A DNA stretch of 64,000 bases from Lactobacillus johnsonii (GTDB taxonomy: Bacteria > Bacillota > Bacilli > Lactobacillales > Lactobacillaceae): positions 744,001-808,000 of the forward strand of contig NZ_CP059055.1 in assembly GCF_014058685.1 (NCBI RefSeq). The letters run 5' to 3'. The notes under the pieces are model-generated. The model did not search any database, was not told the origin of the DNA, and was given only the letters and a program-made list of their open reading frames with translations. Shown one piece after another: positions 18,746 through 27,961 of this stretch; the first letter of the stretch is position 1; every line of letters begins with the position of its first letter. Position numbers and translations under genes: made by a program.

Positions 18746-19660
18746 ATGGCTAAAGATAAAAATACATCGAAAAAAGATCAAAATGCTAAAACCTCTCTAC
18801 CACCATCTGGATTTAAGATTATTGTACGTGAGGTTTGGCGTGATAAGGTAGCCTTTGTTTCATTCTGTATTATTGTAGCTATCTTATTATTCACTTTTGT
18901 TGGTTCTTTATTCTTAAACAAGAGTCAAGTAACAGAGATTAATATTGCAGAAGCATACTATGCTTGGGGTGAATCGGGTCACGTCTTTGGTACAGACGAT
19001 GGTGGCCGCGATATCTTGAAGTTACTAATGATGGGTGGACGTAACTCTATTTTGATTGGTCTATCTGTTACTGTTCTTTGTGAAGGTGTCGGACTTTTAG
19101 TTGGTTTGTTCTCAGGTTACTTTGGTGGGGTAACTGACGCAGTTATCATGCGTATAGTTGATTTCATCCAAATTTTACCTCAATTCCCAATCATTATTGT
19201 TTTAACTACTGTTATTCCTAACTACAATGCGTGGACTTTGGTATTATTGATTTCTATGTTTGGGTGGACTTCAACTGCAAGATACTTCCGGGCGTTTGTT
19301 TTGTCACAGAGAGAACGAGAATATGTTTTGGCTTCCAAGACTTCCGGTTCTTCTAACTTAACAATTATGTTCCGTGAAGTTTTGCCTAACATTACTTCAG
19401 CTTTGGTAATTGATGTCGTATTGATGATTGCCGGAAACATTGGTATTGAAACTACTTTATCCTTCTTGGGATATGGATTACCAACCACTACACCATCCCT
19501 TGGTACTTTAATTGGATTTGCTAATGACCCAGTTAACGTTACTACACGTCCATGGTTATGGATGCCAGCAACTATTTTGTTGTTGATTATTTCCTTGAGT
19601 ATTAACTATGTTGGTCGTGCTCTTCAAAGAGCTGGGGATGCTCGTCAACGTGAAAATTAA
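18746..19660 (+). CDS. oppC: Oligopeptide ABC transporter permease OppC
   Basis: The partner permease, 304 residues. A charged N-terminal tail of about 30 residues precedes the first helix, as usual in OppC. FGTDDGGRDI is the OppC/DppC signature segment, and the coupling loop reads EREYVLASKTSGSSNLTIMFREVLPN. About six membrane helices are visible. It is the last gene of oppDFBC and is followed at once by a terminator, so the binding-protein genes downstream are transcribed separately. Confidence 0.95.
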   Translation: MAKDKNTSKKDQNAKTSLPPSGFKIIVREVWRDKVAFVSFCIIVAILLFTFVGSLFLNKSQVTEINIAEAYYAWGESGHVFGTDDGGRDILKLLMMGGRNSILIGLSVTVLCEGVGLLVGLFSGYFGGVTDAVIMRIVDFIQILPQFPIIIVLTTVIPNYNAWTLVLLISMFGWTSTARYFRAFVLSQREREYVLASKTSGSSNLTIMFREVLPNITSALVIDVVLMIAGNIGIETTLSFLGYGLPTTTPSLGTLIGFANDPVNVTTRPWLWMPATILLLIISLSINYVGRALQRAGDARQREN

Positions 19661-19679
19661 ATTTAATTATTTAAACATT

Positions 19680-19710
19680 AAAAAGCAACTCATAATTGAG
19701 TTGCTTTTTT
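19680..19710 (+). terminator. Terminator after oppC
   Basis: A 13 bp perfect stem (AAAAAGCAACTCA, 19680-19692, with 19697-19709) has a TAAT loop and ends in a T-run. It isolates oppDFBC from the first oppA gene. The rest of the 292-base gap to 19952 is very AT-rich and holds the oppA1 promoter but no gene. Confidence 0.93.
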
Positions 19711-19882
19711 GCATGTCTTTATATAAAAGTTAAAGAATGTAGGAAATATTTATATTATAAATGGGCATAAAATAAGTTTTTTATGGTAAACATAATAGTG
19801 AACAAACGTTAATACATCAGTATTTTATAGCAATTTAGTCGAATTAAAATTAAAAAATATTAAAAATAATTGAGTAAAAACA

Positions 19883-19911
19883 TTGTATTATGAGTTTAGT
19901 GATGATAATAT
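19883..19911 (+). promoter_or_regulatory. Promoter of the first oppA gene
   Basis: TTGTAT (19883-19888), a 17-base spacer and TAATAT (19906-19911) preceded by TGA form an extended -10 promoter. The start of the transcript should fall at or just before ATCAACTTGTCC (19918-19929), which recurs before the second oppA. Confidence 0.65.
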
Positions 19912-19952
19912 TAAATCATCAACTTGTCCCAAATAGATGGAGGAATATAACT

Positions 19953-21707
19953 ATGAAGAAAGCCAAACTATTTGGAAGTTTAACTTTACTTTCTGGTGTT
20001 GCTTTAACATTAGCAGCATGTGGTAACAATTCAAATTCAAAAGTAGATAACCCAACTAAGAACTTTAAATCAGCTACTCCAAAGAAAGCTGTTAAAAAGG
20101 GTGGTACAGTAAGTGTTGCCCTTGAATCTGATACACCATTTACTGGTATCTTTTTAAATGAACTTTCCGATACTCAGAATGACTCTGATGCTATGGCACC
20201 TGCTAATGAAGGGTTATTTGATACTGATGATACTTATCAAATTAATGACAAAGGACCAGCTACATTAAAATTAGATAATGATAACAAAACTGCTACTATT
20301 AAAATTAAGAATGGTGTTAAGTGGTCAGATGGTAAGCAAGTAACTGCTAAGGATGTTGAATATTCTTACGAAATTATTGCTAACAAGGCAACTAAGTCAT
20401 CACGTTATACTGACTCACTTCAAAATATTATTGGTATGAGTGAATACCACGATGGTAAATCTAACACTATTTCTGGTATTGAAATGCCGGATGGTGAAAA
20501 TGGAAGAACCGTTGTTATTCACTTCAAAGAAATGAAGCCAGGTATGAAGTTCAGTGGTAACGGCTACTTCTGGGAATATGCTGCCCCATATCACTACTTG
20601 AAGGATGTTCCATTTGATAAACTACAATCATCTGATCAAGTAAGAAAGAAGCCACTATTCTTTGGTCCATATAAGATGAGTAAGGTTGTACGTGGTCAAG
20701 CAGTAACATTTGTTCCTAACAAGTACTACTGGAGAGGTACACCAAAATTAGATAAAGTAACAATTCAAGTTTTGAACCCAAACTCAGCTTCTCAAGCCAT
20801 TAAGAGTCATAAGTATGATATTGCCGGTGTAATCAATACTCAATGGAAGAACGTTGCCAATACTGATAATGTTAACTGGATCGCTAAGATTCCTTTGTCT
20901 TATCGTTACCTAGGTTTTAAGGTAGGTAAGTGGGATGCAGCTAAAGGCGAAAACGTAATGGATAAGAATGCAAAAATGAATAATAAAGCATTACGTCAAG
21001 CTATTGCTTATGGTATGAATATCTCCGCTGTAAACAAACGTTATACCAACGGTTTGACTTTCCATATTCCAACTTTAATTCCAGCACAATTTGGTAAGTA
21101 CTTCGATAAAAATGTTAAGGGCTACGATTACAATATCAAGAAGGGGAATGAAATTCTTGATAAAGCTGGATATAAGAAGAAGGGTAAGTACCGTGTTCAA
21201 CCAAATGGTAAGCCTTTAACTATCCATTTTGCAGCTATGAGTGGTGACTCTACTCAAGAACCAATTATTCAAAACTATATCCAACAATGGAAGAAATTAG
21301 GCTTGAATGTTAAGTTAACTGGTGGTCGTTTGATGGAAATGAACTCCTTCTATGACAAGGTCCAAAATGATTCTAAAGACGTAGATATGTTCATGGGTGC
21401 ATGGTCATTATCTTCAGAACCATCACCAAATGACTTGTACAGCGCAAAAGCACCATACAACTTTAGTCGTTTTGTAACTGCTAAGAACACTAAGTTACTT
21501 CAAGAAATGGATTCACAAAAGGCATTTAATACTAATTACCGTGTTAAGAAATTCCATGAATGGCAAAAATATATGGATGATGAAGCCTACGTTGTTCCAG
21601 TATCTAACAGTTATAGTATTGATGCAGTTAACAGCAAGATTACAGGTTACTCATCTAAACCATCAGCAGCAAACAGCTTATGGTATAATGTAGGAATTGC
21701 AAAATAA
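19953..21707 (+). CDS. oppA: Oligopeptide-binding lipoprotein OppA (copy 1)
   Basis: A 584-residue extracellular lipoprotein that captures peptides for OppBCDF (SBP family 5). The signal peptide MKKAKLFGSLTLLSGVALTL ends at a lipobox LAAC, so the mature protein starts with a lipidated cysteine near residue 24. Typical family segments include VKWSDGKQVTAKDVEYSYE and RQAIAYGMN. The frame runs 21 codons further upstream, but GGAGG at 19939-19943 and the signal peptide fix the start at 19953. It resembles the next gene along its whole length, a tandem duplication. It has its own promoter and terminator. Confidence 0.95.
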   Translation: MKKAKLFGSLTLLSGVALTLAACGNNSNSKVDNPTKNFKSATPKKAVKKGGTVSVALESDTPFTGIFLNELSDTQNDSDAMAPANEGLFDTDDTYQINDKGPATLKLDNDNKTATIKIKNGVKWSDGKQVTAKDVEYSYEIIANKATKSSRYTDSLQNIIGMSEYHDGKSNTISGIEMPDGENGRTVVIHFKEMKPGMKFSGNGYFWEYAAPYHYLKDVPFDKLQSSDQVRKKPLFFGPYKMSKVVRGQAVTFVPNKYYWRGTPKLDKVTIQVLNPNSASQAIKSHKYDIAGVINTQWKNVANTDNVNWIAKIPLSYRYLGFKVGKWDAAKGENVMDKNAKMNNKALRQAIAYGMNISAVNKRYTNGLTFHIPTLIPAQFGKYFDKNVKGYDYNIKKGNEILDKAGYKKKGKYRVQPNGKPLTIHFAAMSGDSTQEPIIQNYIQQWKKLGLNVKLTGGRLMEMNSFYDKVQNDSKDVDMFMGAWSLSSEPSPNDLYSAKAPYNFSRFVTAKNTKLLQEMDSQKAFNTNYRVKKFHEWQKYMDDEAYVVPVSNSYSIDAVNSKITGYSSKPSAANSLWYNVGIAK

Positions 21708-21728
21708 TATTAGATAAATTTCTTCATA

Positions 21729-21759
21729 AAGATCGTCTTAAGTGACGGTCTTTTTTTTT
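21729..21759 (+). terminator. Terminator after oppA copy 1
   Basis: A 9 bp stem (AAGATCGTC with GACGGTCTT, one G-T pair) and a 6-base loop are followed by nine T. It separates the two oppA transcripts. Confidence 0.9.
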
Positions 21760-21766
21760 ATTTAAG

Positions 21767-21794
21767 TTGTTTTAATCGTTTTCAGTGCTAAAAT
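21767..21794 (+). promoter_or_regulatory. Promoter of the second oppA gene
   Basis: TTGTTT (21767-21772), a 16-base spacer and TAAAAT (21789-21794) preceded by TGC give an extended -10 promoter. Transcription should begin near 21801, so ATCAACTTGTCC (21802-21813) would lie at the very 5' end of the mRNA, as for copy 1. Confidence 0.7.
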
Positions 21795-21835
21795 TAAATA
21801 TATCAACTTGTCCAATGTTATTGGAGGAAAAATTA

Positions 21836-23596
21836 ATGAAGAAAGACAAATTAATTGGTACATTAACTTTGCTTTCAGGTGTAGCTCTAACTTTAGCAGC
21901 CTGTGGTAATAGTAATAGCAATAATACTAGTCATCCTAATTTCAAGGAGTCAACTCCTAAGAAGACAATTAAGGATGGTGGAAATGTCAGCGTTGCTGTA
22001 GTTACTGATACACCGTTTACTGGTATTTTTAATGATGAATTGTCTACTAACAATACAGACTCAGAAGTAATGCAATATGGTGATGAATCATTATTTGCTA
22101 CAAATAATACCTATAAATACGTTAAGGGTGGAGCAGCAGACATTAAAATTAATAAAGATGCCAAAACTGCAACCATTACTATTAATCCTAAAGTTAAGTG
22201 GTCTGATGGCCAACCTTTAGTTGCAAAAGATTATGAATACGCCTATGAAATTATTGCAAATAAGGCAACACATTCTCAGCGTTATACTTCAAGTTTAGCT
22301 AATCTTGTAGGATTAGAAGAATACCATGATGGAAAGTCCAATACTATTTCAGGTATTGAAATGCCAGACGGCGAAAATGGTCGTACAGTAGTGCTCCACT
22401 TTAAAGAAATGAAGCCGGGTATGACACAAAGTGGTAATGGATATATTTGGGAAGCAGCAGCTCCATATCATTACTTAAAAGATGTTCCATTTGATAAACT
22501 TATTTCAAGCAATAAGATCCGTAAGAATCCATTATTCTATGGTCCATATAAAGTAAGTAAAGTGGTTCGTGGACAATCAGTTTCATGGGTTCCAAATGAA
22601 CATTACTATAAGGGTAAACCACACTTAAAGAAGATAACTGCTTCCGTAATTACTCCAGCTTCAGTTGCTCAATCAATTAAGAGTAATAAATTTGATGTAA
22701 CGCAAGTAAGTAATTCTCAATGGCCAAATATTAAGGGTGCTAAAGGAGTAAACTTCATCGCTAATATTCCACTTGCATATAGTTACTTAGGCTTTAAGGT
22801 TGGTAAATGGGATGCAGCCAAAGGCGAAAATGTGATGAATAAGGACGCAAAGATGAATAATCGTTCTCTTCGTCAAGCTATTGCCTACGGTATGAATGTT
22901 GACCAAGTTTATAAGAGATACTCATCAGGTCTTTCATTTAGAATTCCAACTTTAATTCCAAAGCAATTCGGTGATTACTTCGATAAGAATGTAAAGGGTT
23001 ACACTTATAACATTAAAAAGGGTAATGAACTATTAGATAAAGCTGGTTACAAGAAGAAGGGGACTTACCGTGTTCAACCAAATGGTAAGCCTTTAACAAT
23101 TCGTTTAGCTGCCATGAGTGGTAGTAAAGTTCAAGAACCAATCATTCAAAATTACATTCAACAATGGAAGAAAATGGGCTTGAACGTTAAGTTAACTGGT
23201 GGCCGTTTAATGGAAATGAATTCATTCTACGACAAGGTTCAAAATGATTCTAAAGATGTAGATATGTTCATTGGTGCATGGTCACTCTCTTCTGAGCCAT
23301 CACCTCAAGACTTATACGGCGCAAAGGCACCATTTAACTACAGTAGATTTGTCACTAAAGAAAACACTGACTTGTTGAACGATATTGATTCTCAAAAAGC
23401 CTTTAATAATAGCTACAGAGTTAAGAAATTCCATCAATGGCAAGCATACATGGATAAGGAAGCTTATGTTGTGCCAGTTGCTAATAGCTACAGCATTTAC
23501 GCAATTAACAATAAGTTAACTGGATACTCATTAGAACCATCTAAGAGTATGGGTGGTGGATTCCCTAACTGGTACTACGTTGGCTATGCAAAATAA
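21836..23596 (+). CDS. oppA: Oligopeptide-binding lipoprotein OppA (copy 2)
   Basis: A 586-residue paralogue of the preceding gene with the same layout: signal peptide, LAAC lipobox, then the SBP family 5 fold. Long identical blocks are shared (for example DGKSNTISGIEMPDGENGR and GGRLMEMNSFYDKVQNDSKD). Most differences fall in the N-terminal ~150 residues and around the putative ligand-contacting loops, which suggests a different peptide preference; that is inference. The start ATG at 21836 follows GGAGG; the frame is open 17 codons upstream. It has its own promoter and terminator. Confidence 0.95.
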   Translation: MKKDKLIGTLTLLSGVALTLAACGNSNSNNTSHPNFKESTPKKTIKDGGNVSVAVVTDTPFTGIFNDELSTNNTDSEVMQYGDESLFATNNTYKYVKGGAADIKINKDAKTATITINPKVKWSDGQPLVAKDYEYAYEIIANKATHSQRYTSSLANLVGLEEYHDGKSNTISGIEMPDGENGRTVVLHFKEMKPGMTQSGNGYIWEAAAPYHYLKDVPFDKLISSNKIRKNPLFYGPYKVSKVVRGQSVSWVPNEHYYKGKPHLKKITASVITPASVAQSIKSNKFDVTQVSNSQWPNIKGAKGVNFIANIPLAYSYLGFKVGKWDAAKGENVMNKDAKMNNRSLRQAIAYGMNVDQVYKRYSSGLSFRIPTLIPKQFGDYFDKNVKGYTYNIKKGNELLDKAGYKKKGTYRVQPNGKPLTIRLAAMSGSKVQEPIIQNYIQQWKKMGLNVKLTGGRLMEMNSFYDKVQNDSKDVDMFIGAWSLSSEPSPQDLYGAKAPFNYSRFVTKENTDLLNDIDSQKAFNNSYRVKKFHQWQAYMDKEAYVVPVANSYSIYAINNKLTGYSLEPSKSMGGGFPNWYYVGYAK

Positions 23597-23609
23597 ATAA
23601 AAATTATTT

Positions 23610-23645
23610 AAAAGTGCGACTTATATTAGGTCACACTTTTTCTTT
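23610..23645 (+). terminator. Terminator after oppA copy 2
   Basis: AAAAGTGCGAC (23610-23620) pairs with GTCACACTTTT (23630-23640) with one mismatch, across a 9-base loop, followed by a T-rich run that ends before rnc. Confidence 0.85.
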
Positions 23646-23703
23646 ATCTTTTTTTAATAGGTTAAAATAGGTATAATTAAAGGGTTAAAGAAAGGAAGCA
23701 ACT

Positions 23704-24384
23704 ATGATTTCAGTAGCTTTTAAACAAAATTTAAAGAAAAAATACGGAATAAAATTTAATAACGAAAAATTGCTTGAAGATGCCTTCACACATTCTTCTT
23801 ATGCTAATGAGCATCCCGGGAGAAAGGACTATGAGAAATTAGAGTTTCTTGGCGATGCTGTTCTTGAATTGGCGGTATCTGATTATCTGTATCGTCATTT
23901 TCCTAGATTAAATGAAGGGGAATTAACAAGAATGCGATCTAACATTGTTAGAACAGAAGGATTTTCTGAATTTGCAATTGAATGTGGATTCCCAGAAGAA
24001 ATTAATTTGGGTAAAGGAGAAGAAAAAGCTGGCGCTAGAAAACGTAAGACACTTCTTGAAGATGTGTTTGAAGCTTTTAATGGTGCACTTTTCTTAGATC
24101 AAGGAATGCCAGCTGTACAGCACTTTTTACATTTAACAGTGTATCCATTAATTGCTGAAGGAGATTTTAATGCCTCACGTGATTATAAAACTGAACTTCA
24201 GGAACGTTTGCAGGTAAATGGACCAGTTAAGATTGAATATCAAGTAATATCTGAAGATGAATCAAAGCCATCTTTTAAAGTTCAGCTACTTGTAAATGGT
24301 GAAAAAGTTTCAGAGGGACAAGGACGTAATAAAAAAGCCGCTGAGCAGCAAGCAGCTCAAGCTGCATTAGATAAAAATAAATAA
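23704..24384 (+). CDS. rnc: Ribonuclease III
   Basis: It cuts double-stranded RNA in rRNA processing and mRNA turnover. The 226-residue protein has the catalytic signature EKLEFLGDAVLEL with acidic residues E44, E47 and D51, and the second acidic pair in LLEDVFEAF. The C-terminal ~70 residues are a double-stranded-RNA-binding domain ending in GRNKKAAEQQAAQAAL. A TATAAT at 23672-23677 could be its promoter, without a good -35. rnc-smc-ftsY is the conserved Firmicute order; here the opp block separates it from acpP. Confidence 0.97.
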   Translation: MISVAFKQNLKKKYGIKFNNEKLLEDAFTHSSYANEHPGRKDYEKLEFLGDAVLELAVSDYLYRHFPRLNEGELTRMRSNIVRTEGFSEFAIECGFPEEINLGKGEEKAGARKRKTLLEDVFEAFNGALFLDQGMPAVQHFLHLTVYPLIAEGDFNASRDYKTELQERLQVNGPVKIEYQVISEDESKPSFKVQLLVNGEKVSEGQGRNKKAAEQQAAQAALDKNK

Positions 24385-24398
24385 GAAAAGGTGAGTCT

Positions 24399-27300
24399 GT
24401 GCCACTACAACAATTAGTTTTAAATGGTTTTAAGTCTTTCGCTGATAAGACGACAATTAGATTTAATAATGGTATTACCGGCATCGTTGGTCCAAATGGT
24501 AGTGGAAAAAGTAACATTACTGAAGCAATTCGGTGGGTAATGGGTGAAGGATCTGCCAAGTCTTTACGTGGTGAAAATATGAAAGATGTTATTTTCGCTG
24601 GTAGTCAAATGAGAGCTCCAATGAATCATGCTGAGGTTGAGTTGGTTTTTGATAATCGTGATCACCAACTTGCTTCTGATAATGATGAAGTGGTTGTAAC
24701 TAGAAAAATTTTGCGTAACGGCGAAAGTGATTATCTTTTAAATCATCATCCAGTAAGATTGAAAGATGTTAGGACACTGTTTATTGAATCAGGGATGTCA
24801 TCTGATAGCTTGGGAATAATTTCTCAGGGGAAGGTCGATGAAATTCTTAATTCTAAGCCACAACAGCGTCGAGGAATTTTTGAAGAGGCTGCCGGCGTCC
24901 TTCATTTTAAGCAGCAAAAAGAAATTGCACTTAAGCAGTTAGACAAAACTAATGCCAATCTAATTAGAATTAATGATTTGGTTAAAGAATTGGAAGGTAG
25001 AATCGAGCCTTTACATGAACAGAGTTCTTTAGCAAAAGAATATAAATTTCAGAAAGAACAGCTTGACCATAAATTAAAACAACTTTTGGGCTTGGAGATT
25101 GAAAGTTTAAATGAAGAGAAGAAGGCGGTCGCTAAGAAGGCGGCAGCAAATCAAGGGATTTTAAATAAGCTTGATGACGAAGTTAAGCAATCCCAAGCTG
25201 ATTTAGAAGAGAAACGTAAGCAATCAAATGAGCGCCATGCTGAAAAAGATGAAAAGCAGCAAGAATTATTATCTTTAACACAAAAAATTGCCGCTCTGAC
25301 TACTGATCTTCAAATGCATCAACAATCTCGAGAATATGATGTCGCTACTCAAAAGGAATATAATGCACAATCTGAAGAGCTAAAAGAGCGAAGAAAACGT
25401 TTGTTAGATCAGCTTGCAGCTAATGAAAAAGATCTAAACAGTCAAAATCAAGTCCTTGCTGATTTCGTAGAAAAGCAAAAGAATTTGAAACAGGAACTTA
25501 AGCAAGGTCCTGAACAATTGAATAATCAATTAGAACAAGTTCGATCTGATTATATTCAAACTTTGCAGGATCAAACGAGTAATAATAACGAGATTGTTTA
25601 TTTGAAAAATGAATTAACTCGCAGTAAAAAATCAAATGATAATCGCCAGCAAGAAGTTGAAGAACAATTAGATGAAGCTCAAAAAGTTCTTACTCAGTTA
25701 AAAAAACAAGGGCAAGACCTTGTTTTAAAGAGAAAACAACTAAATGAAACTATTGCGACTCTTGATAGAAAAATTGCTGAGGAGAGTAAGCTTAAGGATC
25801 AAAGTGAACAAGCTTACTTAAAGGTTAAAAATGATTTACAACAACTTTCTGCACAAGTAAAAGGCCTAAAGAAAATTAGAAATAGACATGAAGGATACTA
25901 TTATGGGGTTAAATATGTTTTAAACCATCAAAGTGATTTTCATGGAATTGTAGGGGTTATTGGGGAGTTAATTTCTTTTCCAGCTGAATTAGAAGCCGCT
26001 TTGTCAACAGCTTTAGGTGGTGGCGTTCAAGACTTAGTTACTATTGACCAAAGTAGTGCTAGGGATGCCATTAATTTGTTGAAGCAAACTCGTACAGGTA
26101 GGGCTACCTTTTTACCTCTAGATGGATTACGTCATAATGAGATTGCTGCCTCCACTTTAAACTCCTTACAAAGTATTGAAGGATTTAAAGGTGTAGCGGC
26201 AGACTTAGTAACCTCAAAAACTGCGACTGATATTTCTAATGCTATTTCTTACCTTTTAGGGAATGTTTTAGTGGTAGATAATATTGATACGGCTTTACGT
26301 GTTCAACGCAGAATTGGAAGATATTATCGAATTGTGACACTAGATGGAGATATTATTAGTCCTGGAGGAAGTATGACTGGTGGGACTAGAAATACAAGAA
26401 ATAATTCTCCTCTGGCAACAAATGCTGAGATTGATAAATTAACATTACAAATTAAGACGGGGAAGGTAGAATTTACTAAACTACAAACAGCCCTAAACGA
26501 ACTAGATAAAAAATTAACCGAGTTACAAACTGAGCTAGAAGCTAAAAATACTGATTTAACTGCCCTAAATCAAAAAATCAGTGAGCAAGCTATTAAGTAT
26601 GAAAATGAAGAAAAAGAGGTTCAAAGGCTGACTCAGTTAAATGATTTACAGCAAAAGGCCCAACTTGAGAAGAAGCAAGAAGAAGCAGAACTTACTAGTC
26701 GTCTTGAAAAAGAGCAGGCTAAAAAGAAAGAACTTGAAGAAGTTGCTCAAACACAACGAGCAAAAATGGATCAATTAAAGACTGACTTGACCGATTTTGA
26801 TGAAGCTTATCAAAAATTACAGGCAGAATTAAGTAACTTAAATTCCGACTTGGCCGTAGTAAAGAATAAATTGGAAAATATTACTACTAAGAAATCTGAA
26901 TTGGAAGAACAGCTTGAAAATACCAATTCCAGACTTAAGGATATTGAGGAAAAAATTAAAGCTTTGTCATTGTCTCAAAATGGACAAAGTGAGTCAGAAA
27001 TTGAAGAGCAAGTTGCTAAGCTAAGTAAGCAGAAAAAACAAATGCAAGAGGCTTTAGCTGAAATAAATAAAGATTTAGGTAAATTTGATGCTCAAATAAA
27101 TAATCTTGATCAAGTTGCTACAAGAAATTATAATTTGCGTAAAAATACTGCTGCGGAGCAAGAAGAGTATTCTGCAAGGCTAGGAGAACTTAAGTCCCAA
27201 ATTAATCAAAAACTTGGTATTTTAAGTGAAGAATATTCCTTAACTTTTGAAGCAGCTTTGCAATTATCTGAGGGACAAAATACAACAGATTTGCGTAAGA

Positions 27301-27959
27301 AATTGGAACGTGAAGTTCATCTACATAAAATGTCTTTAGCAGATATTGGTGAGGTTAACTTGAACTCTATTGAAGAGTATGAAGATGTTAAAACGCGTTA
27401 TGATTTCTTAAATGGACAACAGAATGACTTGCTAAAGGCTAGAAAAGATATTGAAGAATCAATGTCTAAACTAGATGATGAGGTAAAGAGTAGGTTTAGT
27501 GCAACCTTCCACCAGATAGAAAGAAGCTTTGCAAAGATTTTTCCAATTATGTTTGATGGTGGTCATGCTAGATTAGAGTTAACTGATCCAAAGAACTTAC
27601 TTGAAACTGGAATTGAAATTATTGCGCAGCCACCTGGTAAGAAGTTCCAGAAGTTAACGCTTCTTTCTGGTGGGGAAAGGGCATTAACTGCAATTACTTT
27701 ATTGTTTGCAATGCTTCAAGTTAACCCAGTACCATTATGTATTCTAGACGAGGTAGAAGCAGCTTTAGATGAAACAAACGTTGATCGTTTTGCTCAGTTT
27801 TTGAATCATTATGATATGAAAACTCAATTTATTGTTATTACACACCGTCGTGGAACTATGCAGAAAGCAGATAATTTGTATGGAATCGTAATGCAAGAAT
27901 CAGGTATTTCAAAAGTGTTATCTGTATCGTTAAATGAAATTAAGAAAGAAGTGAATTAG
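24399..27959 (+). CDS. smc: Chromosome segregation ATPase SMC
   Basis: A 1186-residue condensin ATPase that organises the chromosome with ScpA and ScpB. The N-terminal head has Walker A GPNGSGKSN near residue 32. Two long charged coiled-coil arms flank the hinge (about 510-650, with the GGSMTGG segment near its end). The C-terminal head has the signature LSGGERAL and Walker B CILDEVEAALDETN. The start is GTG 24399, 14 bases after rnc, with AAAAGGTGAG as ribosome site. Full length and intact. Confidence 0.97.
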   Translation: MPLQQLVLNGFKSFADKTTIRFNNGITGIVGPNGSGKSNITEAIRWVMGEGSAKSLRGENMKDVIFAGSQMRAPMNHAEVELVFDNRDHQLASDNDEVVVTRKILRNGESDYLLNHHPVRLKDVRTLFIESGMSSDSLGIISQGKVDEILNSKPQQRRGIFEEAAGVLHFKQQKEIALKQLDKTNANLIRINDLVKELEGRIEPLHEQSSLAKEYKFQKEQLDHKLKQLLGLEIESLNEEKKAVAKKAAANQGILNKLDDEVKQSQADLEEKRKQSNERHAEKDEKQQELLSLTQKIAALTTDLQMHQQSREYDVATQKEYNAQSEELKERRKRLLDQLAANEKDLNSQNQVLADFVEKQKNLKQELKQGPEQLNNQLEQVRSDYIQTLQDQTSNNNEIVYLKNELTRSKKSNDNRQQEVEEQLDEAQKVLTQLKKQGQDLVLKRKQLNETIATLDRKIAEESKLKDQSEQAYLKVKNDLQQLSAQVKGLKKIRNRHEGYYYGVKYVLNHQSDFHGIVGVIGELISFPAELEAALSTALGGGVQDLVTIDQSSARDAINLLKQTRTGRATFLPLDGLRHNEIAASTLNSLQSIEGFKGVAADLVTSKTATDISNAISYLLGNVLVVDNIDTALRVQRRIGRYYRIVTLDGDIISPGGSMTGGTRNTRNNSPLATNAEIDKLTLQIKTGKVEFTKLQTALNELDKKLTELQTELEAKNTDLTALNQKISEQAIKYENEEKEVQRLTQLNDLQQKAQLEKKQEEAELTSRLEKEQAKKKELEEVAQTQRAKMDQLKTDLTDFDEAYQKLQAELSNLNSDLAVVKNKLENITTKKSELEEQLENTNSRLKDIEEKIKALSLSQNGQSESEIEEQVAKLSKQKKQMQEALAEINKDLGKFDAQINNLDQVATRNYNLRKNTAAEQEEYSARLGELKSQINQKLGILSEEYSLTFEAALQLSEGQNTTDLRKKLEREVHLHKMSLADIGEVNLNSIEEYEDVKTRYDFLNGQQNDLLKARKDIEESMSKLDDEVKSRFSATFHQIERSFAKIFPIMFDGGHARLELTDPKNLLETGIEIIAQPPGKKFQKLTLLSGGERALTAITLLFAMLQVNPVPLCILDEVEAALDETNVDRFAQFLNHYDMKTQFIVITHRRGTMQKADNLYGIVMQESGISKVLSVSLNEIKKEVN

Positions 27960-27961
27960 TA

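Noticed and set aside
19953-23596. Tandem oppA genes as a possible assembly duplicate
   Set aside because: The two copies differ throughout at DNA and protein level and have separate promoters and terminators, so they are true paralogues.
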